From an uncultured Verrucomicrobiota bacterium (GTDB lineage: Bacteria; Verrucomicrobiota; Verrucomicrobiia; Limisphaerales; UBA9464): DNA of 50,941 bases. The number at the start of each line of letters is the position of its first letter. Within the stretch, counting starts at the first letter, position 1. A model generated the notes under the pieces. It saw only the letters and a list, made by a program, of their open reading frames with translations, ran no database searches and was not told the origin of the DNA. The stretch covers positions 1-50,941 of the forward strand of contig CAIVQB010000130.1 of the NCBI GenBank assembly GCA_903907925.1, given 5' to 3'. Below, in pieces: positions 1 to 8,663 of the stretch. Both the position numbers and the translations under genes were made by a program.

Positions 1-129
1 GTCAGGCAAGGCCTCGAAGACTACGAGCGCAAATACCGCGAAAGAATGCTCCATCACCTCAACAAAACCGCCGCCAATCTCGGCTTCATGCTTACTCCCC
101 AACCGCCATCCACACTCGCAGTTTCTTAG
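1..129 (+). CDS. C-terminal fragment of a transposase-like protein (partial)
   Basis: An open frame enters from the left edge and stops at TAG 127-129, giving 42 residues. The stretch DYERKYRERMLHHL followed by KTAANLGFML resembles the basic, helical end of several transposases, in which a Tyr/Glu/Arg-rich helix is followed by 'AxxLGFxL'. No catalytic motif lies in the visible part, so the family cannot be fixed. The opposite edge of the window also ends in a transposase tail, which makes a mobile-element reading more likely. It could equally be the end of another basic protein. Confidence 0.45.
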   Translation, partial: VRQGLEDYERKYRERMLHHLNKTAANLGFMLTPQPPSTLAVS

Positions 130-287
130 AAGGAGAAGCGGAGGAAGGGAATCGGTGGTGGTGGATCGATCGCGGGTTTCGTTCGTGGCTGTCGCTCAAA
201 TCGGGAGCGGAACCGTGCATTGTTCCCGTCCTCTCGTTTTCCCGTTTTCGTTCCGCCCTGCTCCTCCTGCTTTCCTGCTTTCCAGAT

Positions 288-1385
288 TCAAATCCCCTCC
301 GCCAGCGACACCAACTGTGCGACCGACGTCTCCTGCGTCAGGGCGTCACCTTCGCGGGAGAGGACGCGGTATTCGCGGATTTGGAAGCTGATCTCGTCAC
401 CTTCACTGATGCCGAGGCGGTTGAACTCCTCCTTGATGATCCGGGCGCGCAGAGTGAGTCCGCTCGGGGTTTCCAGTTCGAGCCGGAGCAGGACGCCGAG
501 GAAGAAAATGTGCTTCAACGTGCCGCGATAACGGTACTCGCCGAGGTTCGCGGAAATCTGGACGGCGTACGGCCGGAAGCCGATCCGGAGCGTGTTGCCC
601 TCTGGAACGCCGTGGGCGGGGAAGGAGAGTTCGCCGAGACGCGACTGGCCGTCCTGAACCTTCAATTCCAGAACATTGAGAACGCCGATGAAGCGGGCGA
701 CGAATTCGTTGGACGGTTTTTCGTACACCTCGCGCGGGGTGCCGATTTGTTCCAATCGACCGCGGCTGAAGATGACGATCCGGTTGCTGACTTCGAGGGC
801 TTCCTCCTGGTCGTGGGTGACGAAGATGGTGGTGACGTTGAGATCGTGATGGAGGCGCACCAGCCACTCGCGGAGTTCCTGACGGATCTTGGCGTCGACC
901 GCGCCGAACGGTTCATCGAGCAGCAGCACACTGGGCTTGGGCGCGAGCGCGCGGGCGATGGCAACGCGTTGTCGTTGGCCGCCCGACAACTGATGCGGAT
1001 AGCGTGAACCAAGTCCGTCGAGTCCGAACAGTTTGAGGAGTTCCTGAACCCGGGCCGCGATGTCAGCGCGTTTCCATTTCTTGATCTTGAGACCGAAGGC
1101 GATGTTTTCGTGAACCGTCATCGTCTTGAACAGGGCGTATCCCTGGAAGACGAAGCCGATGTTGCGTTGCTGGACGCTGACGTCGTTGACCCGTTGGCCG
1201 CGAATGAAGAGATCGCCGCCGGTCGGGGTTTCGAGCCCGGCGATCATGCGCAGCACCGTGGTCTTGCCGCCGCCGCTGGGTCCGAGGAGGGCGACCAGTT
1301 CACCTTCCTGAACGGTGAACGACACGTCCTCGACGGCGCGGACATCGCCGAATTGCTTGGAGACCTGACGGAGTTCGATGCTCAT
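288..1385 (-). CDS. cysA: Sulfate/thiosulfate ABC transporter ATP-binding protein CysA
   Basis: 365-residue ATPase that powers sulfate import through CysTW. Visible motifs: Walker A GPSGGGKT (about 35-42), ABC signature LSGGQRQ (133-139), Walker B VLLLDEP (153-159) and the switch His in FVTHD (about 191). A C-terminal regulatory (TOBE-like) region follows, as usual for CysA. The frame is open upstream, but the start chosen is the ATG of MSIELRQVSKQFG at 1385. That start overlaps the cysW stop by four bases (ATGA), giving translational coupling. It is the last gene of the minus-strand sulfate locus, and no terminator was recognised in the 158 bases before the left-edge gene. Confidence 0.95.
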   Translation of the reverse strand: MSIELRQVSKQFGDVRAVEDVSFTVQEGELVALLGPSGGGKTTVLRMIAGLETPTGGDLFIRGQRVNDVSVQQRNIGFVFQGYALFKTMTVHENIAFGLKIKKWKRADIAARVQELLKLFGLDGLGSRYPHQLSGGQRQRVAIARALAPKPSVLLLDEPFGAVDAKIRQELREWLVRLHHDLNVTTIFVTHDQEEALEVSNRIVIFSRGRLEQIGTPREVYEKPSNEFVARFIGVLNVLELKVQDGQSRLGELSFPAHGVPEGNTLRIGFRPYAVQISANLGEYRYRGTLKHIFFLGVLLRLELETPSGLTLRARIIKEEFNRLGISEGDEISFQIREYRVLSREGDALTQETSVAQLVSLAEGI

Positions 1386-2275
1386 TCGGCGGAAGGATCG
1401 GATTGCGCGCGGGCGAAGTCGGCGGTCTGGCGATGTTCCAGCCAGGTTTTGATGCCCAACGTGACCAGGGCGAGCAGGGCCAGGACACTGGCAACGGAGA
1501 ACGCCGCTGCCTGGTTGTATTCGTGATAAAGTTTGTCGACCCGCAGCGGCAACGTGTCGGTCTGGCCGGTGATATGGCCGCTGACCACGCTGACCGCGCC
1601 GAATTCGCCCATGGCGCGGGCGTTGCAGAGAATCACACCGTAGATCAGGCCCCATTTCACGCTGGGCAGGGTGACCTTGAAGAACGTCTGCCATCCGCTG
1701 GCGCCGAGGGTGAGGGCGGCTTCCTCCTGATCACTCCCCTGAGCTTGCATGATCGGGATCAACTCGCGGGCGACGAAGGGAAAGGTGACGAACATCGTCG
1801 CCAGGGTGATGCCCGGAATGGCGAAGATGATCTTGAGATTGTGGTCCAGCAGCCATTCGCCGAAATAGCCCTGCAAGCCGAACAGGACGATGTAGATCAG
1901 GCCGGAGACCACCGGAGACACGCTGAACGGCAGGTCGATGAGCGTCAGGAGCAGCGCCTTGCCGGTGAAATCGAATTTCGAGATCAACCACGCGGCGACG
2001 ACGCCGAAGAATACATTCAACGGGACCGCGATGAGGGCGATCGTCAACGTCAGCAGGACGGCCGATTGCGTGTCGGGATCGGCGAGAGCGCCGAAATAGT
2101 GGGCGACGCCTTTGCTGAACGCCTGGAGGAAGACGTTGGCCAGTGGCAGCACCAGAAAGAGGCTGGCGAAGGCGACAGCGATGCCGATCAGGACACGTCG
2201 GACCCACGGGAGTTCCTCGGTACCCCGCTGGGAGCGCGTGGTGCGGGTCAGTCTCGATGCGGCGGATCCGGCCAT
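1382..2275 (-). CDS. cysW: Sulfate ABC transporter permease CysW
   Basis: 297-residue inner-membrane permease with multiple hydrophobic helices. Near the C-terminal half is the cytoplasmic EAA loop (EEAALTLGASGWQTFFKVTLP), which docks on CysA. The following NARAMGEFGAVSVVSG segment is characteristic of CysW, and CysT has the sister version ARAIGEYGSVVFIAG. I chose ATG 2275 (MAGSAASRL), one base after the cysT stop; a longer frame to 2323 would run into cysT. Its stop overlaps the cysA start. It forms the heterodimeric channel with CysT. Confidence 0.94.
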   Translation of the reverse strand: MAGSAASRLTRTTRSQRGTEELPWVRRVLIGIAVAFASLFLVLPLANVFLQAFSKGVAHYFGALADPDTQSAVLLTLTIALIAVPLNVFFGVVAAWLISKFDFTGKALLLTLIDLPFSVSPVVSGLIYIVLFGLQGYFGEWLLDHNLKIIFAIPGITLATMFVTFPFVARELIPIMQAQGSDQEEAALTLGASGWQTFFKVTLPSVKWGLIYGVILCNARAMGEFGAVSVVSGHITGQTDTLPLRVDKLYHEYNQAAAFSVASVLALLALVTLGIKTWLEHRQTADFARAQSDPSAE

Positions 2276-2276
2276 A

Positions 2277-3104
2277 TCAGTTTTGGAAACGCGACGCCCA
2301 GCGTTCGAGGAGGTTGATGCCAATGAGCAGGGTGAAGGAGAACAGGAGCATCACCACCGCGATGGCCATGGCGCCGGTGTAGTCGTATTCCTCCAACCGA
2401 AGGAAGATCAGCAGCGGGGTGATCTCCGATTCATTGGGTTTGTTGCCGGCGATGAACACCACCGAGCCGTATTCCCCGATCGCCCGGGCGAACGACAGCG
2501 CGAATCCGGTCAGCAACGCCGGAAACAACGTGGGCACGATGACACTGCAAAAGGTGCGGAGCCGTCCCGCGCCGAGGGTGGCGGCGGCTTCCTCCACCTC
2601 GCGCTCCAGGTTTTCGAGGACGGGTTGAAGCGTGCGGACGATGAAGGGAATGCCGATGAAAGTGAGGGCGACAATGATGCCCAGCGAGGCGTAGGCCACG
2701 TGGATTCCGGCGGGCACCAGAAAACGTCCGAGCCAGCCGTTTTTTGAAAACAAGTCGGCCAGGGTCAGACCGGCGACGGCGGTGGGAAGGGCGAAGGGAA
2801 AATCCACCAGCGCATCGAGCAGGCGGCGACCCGGAAATTGGTAGCGGGTGAGCACCCAGGCCAGGAGGGTTCCAAACACCGAATTCACCAGCGCGGCGAC
2901 GAGCGATGCGCCGAAGGTGAGTCGGTAGGACATCAGAGCGCGATGAGTGGTCGCCAGTTTCCAAAACTCCACCCAACCCATGTGAGTGACCACGCGGAGG
3001 AACAGCGCACCCAGCGGGATCAGGACGATCAACGACAGGTAGAAAACCGTGTAGCCCAGCGAGAGACCAAAGCCGGGCAGGGGGCTGGGTTTCTTGAAGG
3101 CCAT
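2277..3104 (-). CDS. cysT: Sulfate ABC transporter permease CysT (CysU)
   Basis: 275-residue inner-membrane permease. The N-terminus (MAFKKPSPLPGFGLSLGYT) is the typical CysT start, followed by about six hydrophobic segments. The EAA loop reads EVEEAAATLGAGRLRTF, and the family-typical ARAIGEYGSVVFIAG follows. It is the first of the tightly packed cysT-cysW-cysA set. About 320 bases separate it from the upstream hydrolase gene, with a terminator-like hairpin and a dispersed repeat in between, so cysTWA may have its own promoter there. Confidence 0.94.
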   Translation of the reverse strand: MAFKKPSPLPGFGLSLGYTVFYLSLIVLIPLGALFLRVVTHMGWVEFWKLATTHRALMSYRLTFGASLVAALVNSVFGTLLAWVLTRYQFPGRRLLDALVDFPFALPTAVAGLTLADLFSKNGWLGRFLVPAGIHVAYASLGIIVALTFIGIPFIVRTLQPVLENLEREVEEAAATLGAGRLRTFCSVIVPTLFPALLTGFALSFARAIGEYGSVVFIAGNKPNESEITPLLIFLRLEEYDYTGAMAIAVVMLLFSFTLLIGINLLERWASRFQN

Positions 3105-3184
3105 CAGGTGCGGCGGAACGACAATTCGGTCAGTGATGTCACGCAGAGATCGGTCGGAAATGGCACCGGATTATGACGGCAAAA

Positions 3185-3206
3185 GCGAGCCCCAAAAGAG
3201 GCTCGC
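3185..3206 (-). terminator. Terminator-like hairpin between the M14 hydrolase gene and cysT
   Basis: A perfect 7-bp stem (GCGAGCC/GGCTCGC) with an 8-base loop; on the minus strand it is followed by TTTT. It lies 220 bases after the M14 gene and 80 bases before cysT. The short U-run makes it a weak intrinsic terminator at best. If active, it would uncouple the binding protein from the permease genes. Confidence 0.4.
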
Positions 3207-3320
3207 CCCGGCGCAGTGACCGCAGGTGGGAGACGGGATTTCAGACAAACCTTCAGTGAAATCGACGCGGCAAAAGTGGGTATCCGGAGGTCATGTTGCT
3301 TCGGCTGTATTCTCGAAGGT

Positions 3321-3396
3321 TGAGACAGAATGGACTGAATGAACCGAATAAGACCGGCATTTTAGGAATCGGTGTGAATCGGTGAAATCCGTGTCG
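3321..3396 (+). repeat. Dispersed repeat family C, copy 1
   Basis: Copy of a roughly 80-base intergenic repeat containing GAATGAACCGAAT, then GGAATCGGTGTGAATCGG and TGAAATCCGTGTC. Related copies lie at 27951-28033, 45174-45254 and 46498-46575. Here it sits between the M14 hydrolase gene and cysT, on the strand opposite to their transcription. No coding potential is visible. Confidence 0.8.
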
Positions 3397-3424
3397 TTCC
3401 ATCATTTTTTGAATCGTTTCCGGC

Positions 3425-4264
3425 TCAGATGTTTTGCGCGACGGCCTGGAGGTAGCGGTATTCGGTCAGGATGGTTTCAAGTCCTGCCGTGAGGGCATCC
3501 ACCTGGCGGTGAATCGGCGCCTTTTGTGGCGTCTCCAGGGTCAATTCGAAGGGTGGATAGTCGAGGTTGGGCACTGATTTCAGCATGCCCCGGTAGCCGT
3601 CGTGGATGATGCCGGCGTTGGCCTGGAAGCCGTCGATGATCGGCTGATGATTTCGCGGGAGAAACCGGCCGGCGGATTGCAACGCCGGTTCGAGGAGATT
3701 CCGGCTGAGCACGTCGCCCCCGACGAATCCATAGAGCCCGTCGCTGGTGTCGTCGCTGTGAAGGGTGACGATGCCGTGGAAGGCCTGCATCCAGATCTCG
3801 GATTCAAGGAAGCGGATTTCCGGCTCTGCCGATTGCTTCCAGAACTGGCGGTTGAGATCGAGACCATTTCGATTGTGTCGGGTGTTGTCTTCGAATCCGG
3901 TTGGATTGCAGAGCGGATAGATGTAGAGGGCGTAACCGGTGGCGAGGTCGGGATTGCGGTCGAGGTGGCTGAGGAACCGAGCCAGGGCGAGGGCACCTTC
4001 CGGTTCATCGCCGTGAAGGGTGGCGAAGATTCCAAGCCGGAGGGTGTCGCCACCGCCGCGGGGGCCAACGAACAGATACCGGGGCAGGATGTAGTTTCGC
4101 CCGGAATCCTCAAAGCGGCCGACGGATTTTCCGATCAGGTACCGCGAATGCTCCGCGAGGTGATCGATCGGGGCTAGCAGACGCTCGATTGAGCGACGGG
4201 CGGGGCGAGGATCCACGGCAGCGGGCTGGGTGGTGGGATGGGTGGTGGGATGGATGAGAGTCAT
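3425..4264 (-). CDS. M14-type zinc hydrolase (succinylglutamate desuccinylase/aspartoacylase-like)
   Basis: 279 residues. The zinc-binding His-x-x-Glu of the M14 family is visible as HGDEPEG (H84, E87), with the third ligand His in VTLHSDD (H169). DLNRQFW (about 137-142) supplies the substrate-binding Asn-Arg, and FELTLETP (E240/E244) the probable catalytic Glu. This set fits the AstE/AspA carboxypeptidase-like group acting on amide bonds of small molecules. There is no signal peptide, so it is likely cytoplasmic. The first residues contain a short HPTT repeat. It lies between the sulfate-binding protein and the permeases, in the same direction. That position is unusual, and its substrate cannot be read from the sequence. 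Confidence 0.75.
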   Translation of the reverse strand: MTLIHPTTHPTTQPAAVDPRPARRSIERLLAPIDHLAEHSRYLIGKSVGRFEDSGRNYILPRYLFVGPRGGGDTLRLGIFATLHGDEPEGALALARFLSHLDRNPDLATGYALYIYPLCNPTGFEDNTRHNRNGLDLNRQFWKQSAEPEIRFLESEIWMQAFHGIVTLHSDDTSDGLYGFVGGDVLSRNLLEPALQSAGRFLPRNHQPIIDGFQANAGIIHDGYRGMLKSVPNLDYPPFELTLETPQKAPIHRQVDALTAGLETILTEYRYLQAVAQNI

Positions 4265-4306
4265 CGGAGGAGATGTTCGAGGTCGGGACCTTGAGAACGA
4301 ACCCGA

Positions 4307-5314
4307 TCAGGGCTTGTAGATTTGGTCGAAGACACCGCCGTCGGCGAAGTGGGTCTTCTGGGCTTCCTTCCAACCGCCAAACGCCTCGGCGATGGTGAAT
4401 AGCTTCAACTGGGGCAATTTGGAACCCAGCTTGGCCACCACCGCCGGGTTGCGGGGGCGGTAGTGATGGCTCGCGATGATTTCCTGGCCGGCATCGGAGT
4501 AGAGGAAGTCGAGGTAGGCCTTGGCGACCGCCTCGGTTCCGCGGCGTTTGGCGACACGGTCGACGACAGCGACTGGCGGTTCGGCGAGGATGCTTTCCGA
4601 GGGGACGACGATTTCAAACTTTTCGCGGGCGAATTCGGCTTGGGCGAGGAAGGCCTCGTTTTCCCAGCCGACCAGCACGTCGCCGATCTCTTGTTGCGCG
4701 AAGGTGGTGGTGGCTCCGCGGGCGCCGGAATCGAGCACCGGCGCGTTCTTGTAGAAGCGGGCGACGTAGTCCTTGGCTTTGGCCACGTCCCCGCCGTAGC
4801 GATGGAGGGCAGCACCGTAGGCTGCGAGATAGGTCCACCGGGCTCCGCCGGAGGTTTTGGGATTGGCCGGAACGATGCCAATGCCCGGTTTGACCAGATC
4901 CTCCCAGTCATGGATGGCCTTCGGGTTCCCCTTACGAACCAGGAACACGATGGTGGAAGTGTAGGGCGAACTGTTGTTGGACAGGCGGGATTGCCAGTCG
5001 GCCGGCAGCAGACGTCCGCGCTCGGCGATGGCGTCGATGTCGTAGGCCAGCGCGAGGGTGACGACATCGGCATCGAGACCGTCGATCACCGAACGAGCCT
5101 GCTTGCCGGAACCGCCGTGGGATTGCTTCACGGTGACCGTGTCGCCGGTCTTCGCCCTCCAATAGCTCTGAAAGGCCTTGTTGTAGGCGCCGTAAAGCTC
5201 GCGGGTCGGGTCGTAAGAAACGTTGAGCAGGGTGATTTCCTTGGCGGACACGCTCAGCACCGCGGCGAGACCGATCAATGCTGTGAGGGCCGGGCGAAAG
5301 AATGGAAAGTTCAT
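4307..5314 (-). CDS. sbp: Periplasmic sulfate-binding protein (Sbp/CysP family)
   Basis: 335 residues with a signal peptide ([19 protein letters not shown], cleavage likely after SVSA, residue 24). The mature start [11 protein letters not shown] and the segment [16 protein letters not shown] are signature regions of the prokaryotic sulfate-binding family, as is the later SGGARW. It captures sulfate or thiosulfate in the periplasm for CysTWA. The start is ATG 5314, where the signal peptide begins; the frame is open further upstream but runs into the porin gene. It follows the porin by 38 bases. Confidence 0.93.
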   Translation of the reverse strand: MNFPFFRPALTALIGLAAVLSVSAKEITLLNVSYDPTRELYGAYNKAFQSYWRAKTGDTVTVKQSHGGSGKQARSVIDGLDADVVTLALAYDIDAIAERGRLLPADWQSRLSNNSSPYTSTIVFLVRKGNPKAIHDWEDLVKPGIGIVPANPKTSGGARWTYLAAYGAALHRYGGDVAKAKDYVARFYKNAPVLDSGARGATTTFAQQEIGDVLVGWENEAFLAQAEFAREKFEIVVPSESILAEPPVAVVDRVAKRRGTEAVAKAYLDFLYSDAGQEIIASHHYRPRNPAVVAKLGSKLPQLKLFTIAEAFGGWKEAQKTHFADGGVFDQIYKP

Positions 5315-5352
5315 GAGAGCGGGCGATTCAGAGTATATCGGGATTATAGAGA

Positions 5353-6855
5353 TTAGAATGCAACCTGAAATCGGGTGAGAATCACGTTTTCCGAGTGCTT
5401 GTTGCCCGTGGCGCCGTTTCCGCCGTCGTAATCGGTCAGGGTGTAGTTCACCGAGGCGCGGAAAATGCGGTTCGGGTACCAATTTAATCCAACCACAATT
5501 TCATGGGCGTCGCGGGCCGACTTGGTGGGGTCGGCGAATCCATTGAAGGCGGCGCGATCGATGTCCAGTTCGGAATAGCGCGCCACCAGTTCGAGGGCAC
5601 CCCAGGTGTGGTCGGTGAGGCTCAAGTTGTGACGCGGACTGACACCCTTGTAGCTCGCGTCTTCGCCGGTGAGGACATAGCTGACGGCGACCTGCCAGGC
5701 GGTGTTGTCGAGGGTGGCGAACTTGAAGGGAACCGCGGCCGTTCCGTTTCCGGCGCGGTAGCGTTGATCCGAAATGACGTACTCACCCAGAAGGCCAAAG
5801 GGTCCGTAGTAGTAGTACCCCTGCGGTGTCACCCGCCAATGGGTGCCGTCGGTGACCGCTCCGGTGGTGTCGCCGGCGATGCCGGATTTGTAGGTGAACC
5901 ACGTCTGCTGACTGTCGGTGACGTAGGTGCCCTTGCCGCCGTTGGGGAGATTGGCGGCGGTTTCCTCGGTGCCGTAGCTGCCGCCGACACCGAAGCCGAG
6001 TCCGCGGATCCAGTCGTGCGAACTGCCAACGAACGGTTGAGCGAACAGGCGGCCGGCGGCCTCCTTTTTGCCTTCGACGTCGGTGTTGTTCGCGTTGGAA
6101 TTATCCGCAGTACCGTTGAGCACGGCCGCGGCGTAGGACAGGCGTCCGTCGAACAGATCTCCGGAGACCTGAACTCCGAGATCACGATTGGGGATCAATT
6201 GAGTGGGGAAGGCGCTTTCCACGAAGGATCGGTCGCGGTCCTGTTGCAGGACTTCGAGGCCCACAGGTGATTTGAACTTACCGCCCTTGACCGACAGCCA
6301 GGGTGCGACGCGATATGAAACGTTGGCGTCGAGAATGGACGGCGATTGAGCGGTGGAACTGCCACCGCCGAATTCGGTCACCAATTGATAGTCGAAGTCG
6401 TGGAAGAACGTGCCCTCGGACATCAGGCGCGCCCGGCGGAGTAGGAAGGTTTCGGACGGTGTGCCGCCGCCATTTTGAATGAACCAACGCGAATCGGCTT
6501 GGAGCAATCCGCGGATCTTGACGATGAAATTGGTGTCGGCGGAACGGATCTGGAAGCCCTGACCGTTCATGGTTACGACCGGTGCCGTCCGGGCTTTTTC
6601 GGTGGCCACCTCGTTGTCGAGTTCGTTCTTCCGGGAGAGGACCTTGACCTGTTGCTGGAGATCATGGATCGCCGGCGAAGTGGCATCCGCAGCGGCGGGT
6701 TGGGGGTGCTCCAGCACGGAGACCTTCTTTTCGAGATCCTCGATGCGCTTGAGGAGGGTCGCGATCGTGGCAGCCGAATCGTCCGCAAGAAGCGGAGAGA
6801 CTGCCAGAATGGAGGCGACGAGGGCTGCGGTGGTGAGACGGGGAGTGGAGGACAT
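5353..6855 (-). CDS. Outer-membrane porin, OprP/OprO (phosphate-selective porin) family
   Basis: 500 residues. A signal peptide covers roughly residues 1-25 (ends SPLLADD). Coiled-coil segments follow (about 29-49, [15 protein letters not shown], and 62-86). The rest is a long beta-rich barrel starting around [21 protein letters not shown] and ending in the aromatic [10 protein letters not shown], the usual barrel-closing C-terminus for outer-membrane insertion. The family transports anions. Placed directly upstream of the sulfate-binding protein, this copy is probably a sulfate or sulfonate entry porin rather than a phosphate one; that is inference from context. Confidence 0.87.
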   Translation of the reverse strand: MSSTPRLTTAALVASILAVSPLLADDSAATIATLLKRIEDLEKKVSVLEHPQPAAADATSPAIHDLQQQVKVLSRKNELDNEVATEKARTAPVVTMNGQGFQIRSADTNFIVKIRGLLQADSRWFIQNGGGTPSETFLLRRARLMSEGTFFHDFDYQLVTEFGGGSSTAQSPSILDANVSYRVAPWLSVKGGKFKSPVGLEVLQQDRDRSFVESAFPTQLIPNRDLGVQVSGDLFDGRLSYAAAVLNGTADNSNANNTDVEGKKEAAGRLFAQPFVGSSHDWIRGLGFGVGGSYGTEETAANLPNGGKGTYVTDSQQTWFTYKSGIAGDTTGAVTDGTHWRVTPQGYYYYGPFGLLGEYVISDQRYRAGNGTAAVPFKFATLDNTAWQVAVSYVLTGEDASYKGVSPRHNLSLTDHTWGALELVARYSELDIDRAAFNGFADPTKSARDAHEIVVGLNWYPNRIFRASVNYTLTDYDGGNGATGNKHSENVILTRFQVAF

Positions 6856-7358
6856 GCGAGGAAACGTCGGGGGTGGCGATGGTTACCGGTGTGTGGATCT
6901 GGGGGACAAGGCCGTGCGCGGGGACGATTTGGCGTCCCGGACCGAAGCCCCACGGACGGCTTGAGCCGCTTGGAGGGGAATCCGGTTCCCAGAAGCAGTT
7001 TGAGACACGACAGCGATCACGGAGACCTTTCTAAGCTAAACAACTACTAAGTCAATAGACAAACATAACAATGTAACTTCGATCGAACTCGAACTCGGGC
7101 TTGGATCGATGCGGGAGCGCAGTGGATTGTGTTGGTTTGCAGAGGTTTCCCGGGAGTTCCGTCGGTGATTTGGTCCCTCTCGTCCTCCCGTTTTCAGGTT
7201 TTCCCGTCTTCGATCCCCTCGGGGAGGATTGAGGCCTATCGCTACCCATCGAGGGGTTCAGACGAACCTTCAGCCATGGCTCCGGCCCGGAAATCGTGGG
7301 TTTTTCAATTCCCCACTTTCGTCCCCCGACCGGAACGCGATAGTGGGCGAGCAACACC
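6856..7358. other. Divergent intergenic region upstream of the sulfate locus and the propeller gene
   Basis: About 500 bases without a convincing gene. The small frames here have unusual composition and no recognisable product. The only clear feature is an AT-rich island at about 7031-7080, listed separately as a candidate promoter/operator. The remaining sequence should hold the promoter for the plus-strand propeller gene, but I see no clear -35/-10 pair for it. Confidence 0.6.
7041..7055 (-). promoter_or_regulatory. Candidate promoter/operator of the sulfate uptake locus
   Basis: On the minus strand this reads TTGACTTAGTAGTTG, inside a roughly 50-base AT-rich island in otherwise GC-rich DNA, about 190 bases before the porin start. 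TTGACT could serve as a -35 box, but no convincing -10 follows at normal spacing. It may instead be the binding site of a sulfur regulator. The assignment rests on position and composition only. Confidence 0.35.
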
Positions 7359-8663
7359 ATGAAGCGCATATCCCTATCGATCGCCTTCCTCTTGGAATTC
7401 GTCGCCGTTCTTGGCGCAGGTGCCGAGAATTGGCCCCAGTGGCGCGGGCCTCACTTCGACGGCTCAGCCCGGGCGTCCGGTCTTGCGACCGATCTCAGCG
7501 TTTCAAACGCCGCGTGGACCGCACCGCTCCCGGGAAAAGGCGGCGCCACCCCGGTCATTTGGGACGACACGGTGTTCGTCACCAGTCCGGACGCCCAACG
7601 ACAGCTCAACTTGTTTGCGCTGGACCGTGCCACCGGCAAGCAACGCTGGTCGGCGATGGTTGCCGTGGGGGACAAGGATGTCGGCAGGAACAACATGGCG
7701 TCGCCCTCGCCCGTGACCGATGGGAAACGGGTGATCGCCCTCTTCGGAACCGGCGATCTCGCGGCCTACGACTTCGCCGGCACGGAACTCTGGAAGCGCA
7801 ATCTGGGGAAGGACTACGGCAAGTTCGCCGTCATGTGGCTTTACGGCAGCAGCCCGGTGCTCTTCGAGGGCCGACTCTACATTCAGGTCCTCCAACGCCC
7901 GGAGGTTCCGCCCGACTACCCGCAGATCGACGGCAATCCCACCCGCGAATCGTACCTGCTGGCACTCGATCCCGAGAGCGGCAAGACCCTGTGGAAACAG
8001 GTTCGTTACACCGATTCCACCAAGGAATCGAACGAAGCCTATTCCACGCCGGTTCCCTACACCGGTGCGTCTGGAACCCAATTGCTGGTGGTCGGTGGCG
8101 ATCACATCAGCGGTCACCGGTTGTCCGACGGCTCGGAGATCTGGCGCTCGCGGCTCTATGAAAAACGCGATGACTGGTACCGTATCGTGACCTCGCCGGT
8201 GGCCTTCGATGGGATGATCTATGCCAGCGGTCCCAAGGGCCAACCGGTGGTGGCGTATCGCGAGGGCGCGAAAGGTGAGGTGGGCGACGCGCAGGTGGCC
8301 TGGCGCTTCCAGGAAAATCCGACCGACTGGAGCACGCCGCTGGTGTTCGACGGCAAACTCTTCGTGCTCGATGGCGGCAAACGGGTTTTGTCCCGGTTGA
8401 ATCCGAAAACCGGAGCCGTGGTCTGGACCGGAAAACTTCCGGGGACCGGACCGATCTGGGGATCGCCCACCGGCGCGGACGGAAAAATCTATCTCGTCTC
8501 GGAAGATGGCACGACGTCGGTCGTCTCGGCGGGCGACGAGTTCAAGATTTTGAACACCACCCGATTCACCGATGAATCGCCCTTCCGCGGCAGCGTTGCG
8601 GTGGCCCAGGGCGAGGTGTTCATCCGGTCGGCCCGGCAATTGTACTGCTTCCGGAGCCATTGA
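7359..8663 (+). CDS. Secreted PQQ-like beta-propeller protein
   Basis: 434 residues with a signal peptide (MKRISLSIAFLLEFVAVLGAGA). It is followed by NWPQWRGPHFDG, the N-terminal hallmark of a large group of verrucomicrobial and planctomycete quinoprotein-like propellers. Blade repeats of the type 'LxALDxxTGKxxW' recur (LFALDRATGKQRW, LLALDPESGKTLW, LSRLNPKTGAVVW). This supports a BamB/PQQ-fold eight-bladed propeller in the periplasm. Whether it binds PQQ or acts as an enzyme is unknown. The amidase gene overlaps its end by four bases, so the two are probably co-transcribed. Confidence 0.88.
   Translation: MKRISLSIAFLLEFVAVLGAGAENWPQWRGPHFDGSARASGLATDLSVSNAAWTAPLPGKGGATPVIWDDTVFVTSPDAQRQLNLFALDRATGKQRWSAMVAVGDKDVGRNNMASPSPVTDGKRVIALFGTGDLAAYDFAGTELWKRNLGKDYGKFAVMWLYGSSPVLFEGRLYIQVLQRPEVPPDYPQIDGNPTRESYLLALDPESGKTLWKQVRYTDSTKESNEAYSTPVPYTGASGTQLLVVGGDHISGHRLSDGSEIWRSRLYEKRDDWYRIVTSPVAFDGMIYASGPKGQPVVAYREGAKGEVGDAQVAWRFQENPTDWSTPLVFDGKLFVLDGGKRVLSRLNPKTGAVVWTGKLPGTGPIWGSPTGADGKIYLVSEDGTTSVVSAGDEFKILNTTRFTDESPFRGSVAVAQGEVFIRSARQLYCFRSH

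Noticed and set aside
288-1694. Longer cysA frame starting at 1694
   Set aside because: The extra N-terminus lies antisense-frame over cysW and has no ABC homology; ATG 1385 gives a standard CysA and overlaps the cysW stop.
7052-7369. Minus-strand 105-codon frame upstream of the propeller gene
   Set aside because: Arg/Pro/Ser-rich composition, no recognisable domain, and it covers the expected divergent promoter region.
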